7,714 nucleotides of DNA, from positions 1 through 7,714 of the forward strand of contig CAUYUA010000023.1 of assembly GCA_963575675.1 (NCBI GenBank). Reading direction: 5' to 3'. Within the stretch, counting starts at the first letter, position 1. Each line of letters opens with the position of its first letter. The DNA comes from CAUYUA01 sp963575675. Lineage in GTDB: Bacteria > Pseudomonadota > Alphaproteobacteria > Azospirillales > Azospirillaceae. Shown piece by piece: positions 1 through 6,887 of the stretch. The notes under the pieces were generated by a model, which worked only from the letters and a program-made list of their open reading frames with translations, was not told the origin of the DNA and searched no databases. A program made the position numbers and the translations under genes.

Positions 1-61
1 CTTCCTCGACGCCCAGGTGATCGACGACGATTTTCTTAACGCGCTCGGCAATGTCACTCAT
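1..61 (-). CDS. acpP: Acyl carrier protein, N-terminal 20 residues (cut by window edge)
   Basis: ACP is the small acidic cytoplasmic protein that carries growing acyl chains on a phosphopantetheine arm during type II fatty-acid synthesis. Only the start is present: it reads MSDIAERVKKIVVDHLGVEE, the typical N-terminal helix of bacterial AcpP. The serine that takes the phosphopantetheine (DSL motif) lies beyond the left edge. The ATG at 61 is supported by a GAGAAGG Shine-Dalgarno sequence (plus-strand 70-76) eight bases upstream; an overlapping ATG four bases earlier hits a stop after two codons. It follows fabG on the same strand, the usual fabD-fabG-acpP order. The 299-bp gap suggests that acpP has its own promoter or a processed leader, which fits the much higher level of ACP needed (inference). 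Confidence 0.95.
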   Translation of the reverse strand, partial: MSDIAERVKKIVVDHLGVEE

Positions 62-360
62 TTCATGAACCTTCTCGATGTGTTCGACTCGACATAGCTG
101 GCATAGCGAGACGCCCGGCATAGCAGGACGTAATGCGTCCGACAGTTCCTTTGCGGTCGCGAAAGCTCTGCCAGATAACACAGTTTTTAGCGGTTGACCA
201 GTTCCATCTGACCTGCGCCCACCATTGATTCGTTCACATCCGAAATTTCCGGAAGAAAACGATCGGCGCAAAGAAAACGCACAACAAAAGAAACACCGAA
301 ATCTGACCGCCCCCTTATTCCGAGCGATTCTTGCTCCGGCGCAACATCGCTTTGCTTCGG
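62..360 (-). other. fabG-acpP intergenic region / acpP leader
   Basis: This gap of 299 bases has no coding frame I can support. Read on the minus strand it holds, in order: a stem-loop right after the fabG stop (323-351); a T-rich stretch (about 260-300); a small hairpin with stem GGACG/CGTCC (126-140); three copies of GCTATG (119-124, 102-107, 93-98); and the acpP ribosome binding site (70-76). A possible -10 element TGTTAT lies near 175-180, but no good -35 sits at the right distance, so I do not call a promoter. A separate acpP promoter somewhere here is likely by analogy with other bacteria, not shown by the sequence. Confidence 0.5.
323..351 (-). other. Stem-loop just downstream of fabG
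   Basis: On the minus strand, AGCGAT (351-346) pairs with ATCGCT (328-323). Inside that, TTGC (344-341) pairs with GCAA (334-331) around a six-base loop, with a small 1x2 internal bulge between the two stems. It begins ten bases after the fabG stop codon. No run of T follows, so it is not a classical intrinsic terminator. It could be a partial terminator, or a 3'-end stabiliser or processing site that separates the fabG and acpP messages (inference). Confidence 0.5.
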
Positions 361-1101
361 TCAGATCATCGCCATTCCGCCGTTGACGTGCAAGGTCTGT
401 CCGGTGACGTAGGACGCTTCCTCGGAGGCGAGGTATGTCACCGCAGCGGCGATGTCGTCAACCGACCCTAAGCGTCCGGTCGGTATCCCGCCGAGAAGCC
501 GAGTCCGCTGTTCTTCGTTCAAGGCGTCGGTCATGGGGGTGGCGATGAAACCGGGCGCGACGCAGTTTACGGTAATCCCGCGCGCGGCGACTTCCGCCGC
601 CAACGCTTTGGACATGCCGATCATTCCGGCCTTTGACGCCGCATAATTGGCTTGCCCGGCGTTTCCCGTCACGCCGACGATCGAAGTGATGCCGATGATT
701 CGCCCCCAACGCCGCTTCATCATGCCGCGCAGCACGGCGCGAGACAAACGAAAGCCGGATGTCAGATTGACTTCAATCACGGTCTGCCAATCTTCATCCT
801 TCATGCGCATGGAGAGGCCATCGCGCGTAAGGCCGGCGTTGTTGACGAGGATATCGATTCGCCCGAGCGCTTTTTCCGCATTCTTGGCCAAAGCTTCAAC
901 CGAAGCGGCGTTGCCCAGATCGGCGGGCTCGACGACCACGCGGTCATTTCCCAGTTTCTCGGCGAGTTTTTCCAACGCATCCACGCGAGTTCCGGAGAGA
1001 GCAACGGTCGCGCCGCGTTGATGCAGGACTGTGGCGATGGCGCCGCCGATTCCACCAGAAGCTCCGGTCACCAATGCGCACTTTCCACCGAGGTCAAACA
1101 T
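361..1101 (-). CDS. fabG: 3-oxoacyl-[ACP] reductase FabG
   Basis: FabG reduces 3-oxoacyl-ACP to (3R)-3-hydroxyacyl-ACP with NADPH, the first reductive step of each fatty-acid elongation cycle, in the cytoplasm. The protein is 246 aa, the normal length for this short-chain dehydrogenase family. Visible motifs are the cofactor-binding TGASGGIG (residues 12-19), D61 in the adenine-binding position, NNAG (87-90), and the catalytic set N112, S140, Y153 and K157 (YAASK), followed by PG (183-184). The C-terminus GGMAMI is typical of alphaproteobacterial FabG. The start is supported by an AGGAA sequence nine bases upstream. It lies 104 bases downstream of fabD on the same strand, most likely cotranscribed. 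The position between fabD and acpP makes fatty-acid FabG far more likely than PhaB or another SDR reductase. Confidence 0.97.
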   Translation of the reverse strand: MFDLGGKCALVTGASGGIGGAIATVLHQRGATVALSGTRVDALEKLAEKLGNDRVVVEPADLGNAASVEALAKNAEKALGRIDILVNNAGLTRDGLSMRMKDEDWQTVIEVNLTSGFRLSRAVLRGMMKRRWGRIIGITSIVGVTGNAGQANYAASKAGMIGMSKALAAEVAARGITVNCVAPGFIATPMTDALNEEQRTRLLGGIPTGRLGSVDDIAAAVTYLASEEASYVTGQTLHVNGGMAMI

Positions 1102-1205
1102 TCCTTACAGTTCCTTTCATAAAGCCATGTCTAAAATCATGGTGGGGGCGAATCGGGCGCGCAAACGACGGTTCGTCAAACGGTGAAGCCTCGGCGTTGG
1201 CGAAA

Positions 1206-2150
1206 TCAGCCGATTTTCTTTAACAACTCCTCGATTTCAGCCGGAGTCTGCACAGACAGCGCGACCAGATCACGATCAATGCGTTTGGTCAATCCGCCGA
1301 GGACTTTTCCGGCGCCGATCTCGATCAGAGTCTCCACGCCTTGCCCCCGCATAAAAAGAACGCTTTCGCGCCACCGCACCATATCCGTGACCTGCTCAAT
1401 CAGCAACTCGCGAATGATGTCGGCGTTGGTCACGGTCGCCGCCGTGACGTTGGCGACCAAAGGAACCACAGGAGCGTTCATCGCAACCTGAGCCAACGCT
1501 TCCGCCATGGCCTCGGCGGCGGGCGCCATCAAGGGGCAATGGAAAGGCGCGCTGACCGGCAATTTGACGGCGCGTTTATATCCACGCTCCGCAGCGATTT
1601 TAATCGCGCGCCCGACGGCGTCCACATTGCCGCTGAGCACAACTTGTCCCGGCGCGTTATCGTTGGCGACGGTGCAGATTTCTCCATGAGCGGCGGCTTC
1701 GGCAATGTCTTGAGCGACGGGCAGTTCGGCTCCGAGCAAAGCGGCCATGGCGCCTTGACCAACAGGCACGGCGCGTTGCATGGCTTGACCGCGTCGTTTC
1801 AACAAACGGGCGGCGTCGGCCAGAGAGAAGGTTCCGGCGGCGCATAAGGCGGAATACTCACCCAACGAGTGTCCCGCGACCATGGAGGCGGTCTTTTTCA
1901 GATCGATCCCGCCCTGTTGCGTCAGAACGCGCATCACCGCCATGCTGACCGCCATCAACGCGGGCTGAGCGTTCTCGGTCAGAATCAGTTCGTTTTCCGG
2001 CCCTTCGAACATCAAGCGGGAGCGAGCTTGTCCGCGAGCGTCGTCAACTTCCTCGAAGGTTTGTCGCGCAATGGCGAACGCCTCCGCCAACTCACGCCCC
2101 ATTCCGACGGCTTGACTTCCTTGTCCCGGAAACACCAACGCCCGACTCAT
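1206..2150 (-). CDS. fabD: Malonyl-CoA:ACP transacylase FabD
   Basis: FabD moves the malonyl group from malonyl-CoA to the phosphopantetheine arm of ACP, supplying the extender unit for fatty-acid synthesis in the cytoplasm. At 314 aa it has the family's usual length. The sequence shows the N-terminal FPGQGSQ (residues 7-13, oxyanion-hole region), the nucleophile motif GHSLGE with S95, the carboxylate-binding arginine R120 in RRGQAMQ, and the catalytic histidine H204 in APFHCPLM, followed by IEIGAGKVLGGL near the C-terminus. The start ATG has AGGGGA five bases upstream. A second ATG, offset by one frame five bases earlier, stops at once. It is the first gene of the fabD-fabG-acpP cluster, and a sigma-70-like promoter lies about 45 bases upstream. 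Confidence 0.97.
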   Translation of the reverse strand: MSRALVFPGQGSQAVGMGRELAEAFAIARQTFEEVDDARGQARSRLMFEGPENELILTENAQPALMAVSMAVMRVLTQQGGIDLKKTASMVAGHSLGEYSALCAAGTFSLADAARLLKRRGQAMQRAVPVGQGAMAALLGAELPVAQDIAEAAAHGEICTVANDNAPGQVVLSGNVDAVGRAIKIAAERGYKRAVKLPVSAPFHCPLMAPAAEAMAEALAQVAMNAPVVPLVANVTAATVTNADIIRELLIEQVTDMVRWRESVLFMRGQGVETLIEIGAGKVLGGLTKRIDRDLVALSVQTPAEIEELLKKIG

Positions 2151-2195
2151 GCCATTCCCCTCATTCGTTCGTAGAACCGATGGAAATCGGGCCCA

Positions 2196-2223
2196 GTCAT
2201 AGCGTCTGCCCTCGACAAGTCAA
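2196..2223 (-). promoter_or_regulatory. Predicted housekeeping promoter of fabD
   Basis: On the minus strand a -35 box TTGACT (2223-2218) is followed, after a 16-bp spacer, by a -10 box TATGAC (2201-2196). The -35 matches TTGACA at five of six positions and the -10 matches TATAAT at four of six. Transcription would start near 2189, giving a leader of about 40 nt before the fabD ATG at 2150. It is the best sigma-70-like site I found upstream of the fatty-acid genes. No operator is recognisable around it. Confidence 0.5.
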
Positions 2224-2437
2224 GATCAGACAGTATCATTGCCCTTCGTTGCATCGGCGTTTTCGCCGCAAGCCAAGGAATCCATCACGTCTTGAGACTT
2301 TTCGGCTTTTTTGGAAAGAATCTTTTTACGCGCTTTCTCTGGAGCCCCCGCGCGCCGCTTCTATTGTGCAAGTTTTCGGCCGCCTCAACCCGGCGCCCAC
2401 CCCGAATCGAACTCCGCGCTCAGAAACTTACGCGAAA

Positions 2438-2668
2438 TTACGCGCGGCGTGTTTTACGTTGTTTGCGCGGCGGACGCGGCGGCAGGTTCGGCCATGGACG
2501 ATGTCCCAGAATCGCCAACACCAACAAAAGGCCGATTGCCGGAATAAACACCAACAACGCATACCAAGGGCGAAAACCGGCTCGCCGTAAGATTCGCGCG
2601 AAAGGCCACGCCGACAACACGTTGAACAACATAATTCCAAACAAAGGATTGTGCGCGAGCTTTTCCAT
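2438..2668 (-). CDS. Small membrane protein of unknown function (76 aa)
   Basis: I do not recognise a named family. From the ATG at 2668 the product begins MEKLAHNPLFGIMLFN. It has a strongly hydrophobic segment around residues 33-54 (WYALLVFIPAIGLLLVLAIL) and a very basic, proline-rich tail (PPRPPRKQRKTRRA). A shorter apolar stretch at residues 9-22 may be a second membrane-associated segment. The pattern ARILRRAGFRPWYALL, an amphipathic basic stretch leading into a membrane helix, resembles small inner-membrane hypotheticals common in proteobacteria (from memory, not a database match). The positive C-terminal tail would favour a cytoplasmic C-terminus. The frame is open further upstream to 2752, but those 28 residues are charged and low in sense, so I prefer the internal ATG. 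Its ribosome site is imperfect: AAAGGA sits only one base away and AAAAGG twelve away. No neighbour suggests a role. Confidence 0.6.
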   Translation of the reverse strand: MEKLAHNPLFGIMLFNVLSAWPFARILRRAGFRPWYALLVFIPAIGLLLVLAILGHRPWPNLPPRPPRKQRKTRRA

Positions 2669-3638
2669 ATCCTTTGATCGCCTTTTCTGATGTGACGGCT
2701 CGTGTTTTGTGCTCCGGCGCGAACGTATAGAGACGGCCGGGGCGTCGTGCATTCTGACTAAAAATCAGATGAAACTCAGCCACAAAACCTCGGCGGCGAA
2801 ACACAACCTTTGATCTTTAAAACTTATGCAGGTTTTGAAGAGCATATGCCAATCGTTGAGCGCCATTGTCCTAAATTTTTATTCAGAAACGTAAAAACGC
2901 CCCTCTAAAATAATTTATTATATTTGCGTATGTCCAGCCACCGATATTCGGCAAAAAAATACGAATTTTCTCGAAAATTTGCTTCTTTTTTTGAATAGTT
3001 TTTCCAATGTAAACGGTACAATGGCGTCATGAGGCAATATCATCAAATTAAGAATCGTCAATCGACAAAAAATTCCCTTCTCCTCAATATATCGCAAGCT
3101 CCAAACCATGGCGCCCATGAAGAATCGATCAACCTTATAGCGAAATCAAATCAAAGTTCTCGTCGGCAAAGTCTTTCAAGACCTTAGGCATGCCTCAACT
3201 TAAGGCTGTCGAGCTATGCATGTAGGGCTCTTGCGCGATGTGTTTGTGGATGATGTATTGTATTTCGATCAGAGAGAAAACAGGTTAAATTCCTGATGCG
3301 CTCTCCCGGATTCATCGCCGCCAAGCGCTGCTTTCTGCAAAGCGAAAATAAAAAGTTGTCAAACAAATGATAGTCCAATTTATTCTGAAACAAAAAACAG
3401 AAATACAAAAAAATACAAAGACGCTTCTCTAGACCGGCCAAGCCCGACCAGAAAGAAAGCATTACTTTAAAGAATATAATCTGAATGCCGACGTCACACA
3501 AAAAATCATCACCGCTATAGCGCCATAAATACACAGAAGAAAAAACGCCGAAAGCTTTCTTAGAGCTTCGATCAAACAGAGTATATAAAAAACTGTAAAA
3601 TAGAAAGTCAGACTGAAACGCTCTGATTGGGGGATCGA
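2669..3638. other. Long AT-rich intergenic region, no supported gene
   Basis: About 970 bases lie between the divergent small membrane protein gene and the histidine kinase gene. From about 2800 onward the stretch is clearly AT-rich, with many A and T runs, unlike the coding DNA on either side. Short open frames occur on both strands (for example 2918-3118 and 3214-3534 on minus, and a 52-codon frame from 3029 on plus). None has a recognisable motif, a convincing ribosome site or protein-like composition. Visible structures are an imperfect inverted repeat at 2816-2839, a 10-bp palindrome AGGCATGCCT near 3187-3196, and AT-rich -10-like hexamers (TATAAA near 3584, TAAAAT near 3596) before the kinase gene. 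The last have no good -35 partner. The region could hold regulatory DNA, an sRNA, or the remains of a decayed gene or insertion. Confidence 0.55.
2816..2839. repeat. Imperfect inverted repeat in the AT-rich gap
   Basis: The arms TTTAAAACTT (2816-2825) and AGGTTTTGAA (2830-2839) can form a ten-pair stem in plus-strand RNA, eight Watson-Crick and two G-U pairs, closed by the loop ATGC. No T-run follows on the plus strand, so it does not look like a terminator. As DNA it could be an operator-like dyad. No function can be assigned from sequence alone. Confidence 0.35.
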
Positions 3639-6600
3639 ATGAAATTTTCCGGCGACGCCGTGTTCGTTCGCCTACGGCGTGAGCTTCTGGTCATCGCCGC
3701 AATTGTGGTCGCCGGCATGGGGTTTCTCGCCGGAATCGACACTTGGCTGCATTATCAAAACGAACTGGAAGAAATTGAAACACATACGACGAATCTTGGA
3801 CGTTCTTTAAGCGACCACGCCGAACGACTGTTCCGTCTTGCGGATTTAGCGCTGCAAACCACCATACAAAACCTGAACGCGCACTCAGCCGCCATCAACT
3901 TGGAAACCAACGCCCCGATGCTTGCAATGGTGTTGCGGCGTCAAGTGGAAGCGTTCAAAGAGCTTCAATCCGTAGCCATCGCCGACGAACATGGACGCCT
4001 CCTCACTTCCACTCCGGAAAACGGCTCTTTCATCCACATCGATGATCGCGATTATTTTCAAACCCACCACAATCAGCCAGACGCCGGACTGGTGATTTCA
4101 GGGCCATATGTCAGCCGCGTCAATCAAAAGCCGATCCTTGTCCTTTCTCGACGCCTGAACCACCCGGACGGACAATTTGCGGGAGTTGTTCTGGCGCTTG
4201 TTCAAGTCGAAGTCTTTGAAGCTCTTTATCACGACATTCAAATCGGAACCTCTGGTCTGGTTTCTCTATGGAGAGACGACGGCGTCTTATTGGCGGAAAA
4301 TTTTTCGTCTTTAAAACTTGATCGCGCCGCCACGCTTCAGGAAATCTGCGCTATTGTTTCAGCCGAAATCGCTCAGGGCAAACGCCAAGGCCTGTTGCGG
4401 ATCAAAACTCAAAAAGAAAATTTCTCCCGCTCTGTCGGGTTTCGTCGGCTGTCGTTCCTGCCGGTTCATTTGATCGTCGCCGTCGCCGATTGCGATTACC
4501 TTGAGCAGTGGCGCAGTTTCGCCATTATTCGCCTTTTCACCTTCAGCGCCGTCCTTTGCGTTATTCTCTTTTTGGTGGCGCTCTTGAACCGACACACGCG
4601 CCACGTGCAAGAAATCGCCAAACTTCTACGTCAAAATGAACAGAAATTCCGCGCTATTTTTAATAGTTCTCTTCAATTCACCGGCCTTCTGTCGCCCGAA
4701 GGCGTTTTATTGGAAATCAACCAAACCTTGTGCGTCTTCGCCGGAATTGCTCCTGAGGACGCCGTCGGACGTTTTTTATGGGACGCTCCGTGGTGGCCGC
4801 GTCGCGCCGACGCCCTTGACGAGGCGTTTCGCGACCACCTCCAAGACTTGACGCGCCGCGCCGCCGCCGGCGCCTTCGTCCGGAAAGAATTAAACGCCGT
4901 GGGCGTCAACGGCGTCGCAATCATAGATTTCTCGTTGAAGCCGGTCCACGACGAACATGGACACGTCGTGACGCTGATCCCGGAAGGCAGAGACATCACC
5001 GAACGCAAACGCGCCGAAGAAACATTGCGCCAAAGCGAAGAACGATTGCGGCGAATGGTCGAACATCTTCCGGCAGGCGCCGTTCATGTTTCCGGAGATG
5101 TTTTGCGGCTCAATCGCGCCGCCGAACAAATCACCGGCTACGCTCGCGAAGAGTTGCCGACATTGAACGCTTGGTTTCTCGCCCTACACGGCGCCGAGGC
5201 CGAAAAAGCCCACCAAGACTACCTCTCCGACCACGCCGACGCTTTTCCTCGACCAAGAATGATTTCAGTGCGCCGCAAAGACGGCCGAACGCGCATGATC
5301 GAACGCACGGCCTATGGCGTCGCAGAAGAAACCATATGGCTTCTCACCGACTGCACCGATCGTCTTTACGCCAAACAAGCGTTGCGCAACATGGCGGCGC
5401 GACTCGGAACGCTGATCGCCGTGCTGCCCGATATGGCGTTCATCATTGACCATCAGGGACGTTGCCAAGAAATTCTGCGGAAAGAAGACGCTCTGTTGGT
5501 GGTCCCAGAGACCGAAATGATCGGCGCCCATATACAAGATTTTATGCCGTGGCCGATCGGCGCCGAGCTGTTGGCGTTAATCATGCAGTCTTTGACGACC
5601 AAGCAGCGCCAATCCATGGAGTATGCGCTCGACGTGCCTGCGGGCGCCGTGTGGTTTGAGACGTTGGTCGCGCCTCTGCCCGACGACTTTGGACCTCAAC
5701 CCTCAACATTGATGCTGATTCGTGACGTCACCAGCCGAAAGCGCGCAGAACAAGCCTTATTGGAAAGCGAACGACGCTATGCTCTGGCGATTCAGGGCGC
5801 ACGAGACGGCATATGGGATTGGGACTTGGAAACCGGAACGATTTATTTCTCGCCCGGCTGGTTTCAGATGTTGGGATATGTCGAAAACGAACTGCCGCCC
5901 TCTTGGGAAAGCTGGAATCGCGTCATCCTGCCCGAAGATTTCTCCACCGTGCGCAACGTCTTCGAAAACAGCATCTCCGGCGCCGCCAACGATATGGAGA
6001 TCGCTTTCCGTTGCCTCACCCGCAACGGCGCTCTGCGTTATGTCCACGCGCGAGGCCAAATTTCTCGTTCTGCGGACGGAATCGCATATCGCGTCACCGG
6101 CACTCTGGCCGATGAAACCGCAATGCGGCAAACTGAAGATTACCTGCGACAAGCCAAATTTATGGCCGAAGCCGCAAACCAAGCAAAAAGCCAGTTTCTA
6201 GCCAACATGAGCCATGAATTACGCACTCCGCTCAACGCAGTGATCGGTTTTTCCGAAATCCTGGCGGCTCAAGCCTTTGGGCCTCTTGGTTCCGAACGCT
6301 ATACCGATTACGCTCACGACATTCACGCCAGCGGCTTGCATCTTCTGGCGTTGATTAATAATCTGTTGGATATGTCGAAAATCGACGCCGGACTCTATCT
6401 TCTGCAAAAAGAGCCCATCAATCTATTGGAGATGATTGGAAATTGCGTCAGCTTGGCGATCGTTGACGCTCATAAAGCCGAGCTGGACCTCATTTGGTCG
6501 CCGCCTCAAACGCTTCCGGTCATCCATGCGGATCATTGGGCGTTACAACAAATTTTTATGAATATCCTTTCCAACGCCATTAAATTCACACCATCCGGTG

Positions 6601-6887
6601 GGCGCGTTCTTCTTGAGGCCGGCATCACGGATGATAAATTCCTCACGATCAAGATTGCCGACACTGGAATTGGAATCGAGCCAACCGCATTGACTCATGT
6701 CCTGGAACCTTTCCAACAAGCCGATATGACCATCAGTCGCCCTTATGGCGGAACTGGTCTAGGACTCCCCATTAGTTATAATTTACTGCGACTTCATGAA
6801 GGGCATCTGGATATTGAGAGCACCGTAGGAGTTGGAACGATTGTTACGATCCATTTGCCTCTGGACGATTCACGCAATAACCTCTGA
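3639..6887 (+). CDS. Membrane multi-PAS sensor histidine kinase with Cache-type periplasmic domain
   Basis: This is an inner-membrane sensor kinase that would autophosphorylate on histidine and pass the phosphate to an unlinked response regulator. The order in 1082 aa is: TM1 about 15-34; periplasmic sensor about 35-290 of double-Cache/PDC type (DRDYFQTH at 136-143, GLVISGPYVSR at 150-160); TM2 about 294-316; four PAS-like domains about 335-455, 465-578, 585-700 and 712-833; HisKA about 850-920; HATPase about 963-1074. Phosphoacceptor H859 lies in SHELRTPLN, the N box holds N975 and N979 (NILSNAIKF), DTGIGI is 1008-1013, the F box is EPFQQAD and GGTGLGL is 1037-1043, so the core is intact. 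The segment GPLGSERYTDYAHDIHASG (881-899) resembles DivJ/PleC-type kinases. There is no receiver or HPt domain. The ATG at 3639 has GGGGGA four bases upstream; an in-frame TTG at 3627 is less likely because it overlaps that site. The ligand is unknown. Confidence 0.93.
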   Translation: MKFSGDAVFVRLRRELLVIAAIVVAGMGFLAGIDTWLHYQNELEEIETHTTNLGRSLSDHAERLFRLADLALQTTIQNLNAHSAAINLETNAPMLAMVLRRQVEAFKELQSVAIADEHGRLLTSTPENGSFIHIDDRDYFQTHHNQPDAGLVISGPYVSRVNQKPILVLSRRLNHPDGQFAGVVLALVQVEVFEALYHDIQIGTSGLVSLWRDDGVLLAENFSSLKLDRAATLQEICAIVSAEIAQGKRQGLLRIKTQKENFSRSVGFRRLSFLPVHLIVAVADCDYLEQWRSFAIIRLFTFSAVLCVILFLVALLNRHTRHVQEIAKLLRQNEQKFRAIFNSSLQFTGLLSPEGVLLEINQTLCVFAGIAPEDAVGRFLWDAPWWPRRADALDEAFRDHLQDLTRRAAAGAFVRKELNAVGVNGVAIIDFSLKPVHDEHGHVVTLIPEGRDITERKRAEETLRQSEERLRRMVEHLPAGAVHVSGDVLRLNRAAEQITGYAREELPTLNAWFLALHGAEAEKAHQDYLSDHADAFPRPRMISVRRKDGRTRMIERTAYGVAEETIWLLTDCTDRLYAKQALRNMAARLGTLIAVLPDMAFIIDHQGRCQEILRKEDALLVVPETEMIGAHIQDFMPWPIGAELLALIMQSLTTKQRQSMEYALDVPAGAVWFETLVAPLPDDFGPQPSTLMLIRDVTSRKRAEQALLESERRYALAIQGARDGIWDWDLETGTIYFSPGWFQMLGYVENELPPSWESWNRVILPEDFSTVRNVFENSISGAANDMEIAFRCLTRNGALRYVHARGQISRSADGIAYRVTGTLADETAMRQTEDYLRQAKFMAEAANQAKSQFLANMSHELRTPLNAVIGFSEILAAQAFGPLGSERYTDYAHDIHASGLHLLALINNLLDMSKIDAGLYLLQKEPINLLEMIGNCVSLAIVDAHKAELDLIWSPPQTLPVIHADHWALQQIFMNILSNAIKFTPSGGRVLLEAGITDDKFLTIKIADTGIGIEPTALTHVLEPFQQADMTISRPYGGTGLGLPISYNLLRLHEGHLDIESTVGVGTIVTIHLPLDDSRNNL

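Noticed and set aside
2395..2425. tRNA-like T-loop (minus strand GAGTTCGATTC) suggesting a tRNA or tmRNA
   Set aside because: The flanking five bases on each side do not pair (CGGAG versus CGGGG), and no acceptor stem, anticodon arm or CCA end can be built around it.
2390..2440. GC-rich stem near GGCGCC...GGCGGCC as a terminator of the small membrane protein gene
   Set aside because: The stem has a bulge, and in the gene's direction it is followed by GAAAAC, not a U-run; the T-run is on the wrong side.
2180..2690. Plus-strand frames of 132-136 codons opposite the fabD promoter and the small membrane protein gene
   Set aside because: Arginine- and proline-rich translations typical of antisense frames; the minus strand gives the more protein-like product over 2438-2668.
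2918..3118. 66-codon minus-strand open frame
   Set aside because: No recognisable motif and no supporting ribosome site or conserved neighbour; composition follows the local AT bias.
3214..3534. 106-codon minus-strand open frame in the AT-rich gap
   Set aside because: The translation is rich in F, C and L with no domain or motif, no convincing ribosome site, and it lies in AT-rich DNA where such frames arise by chance.
3627..3638. TTG at 3627 as the start of the histidine kinase
   Set aside because: It would overlap the GGGGGA ribosome site that serves the ATG at 3639, and it has no ribosome site of its own.
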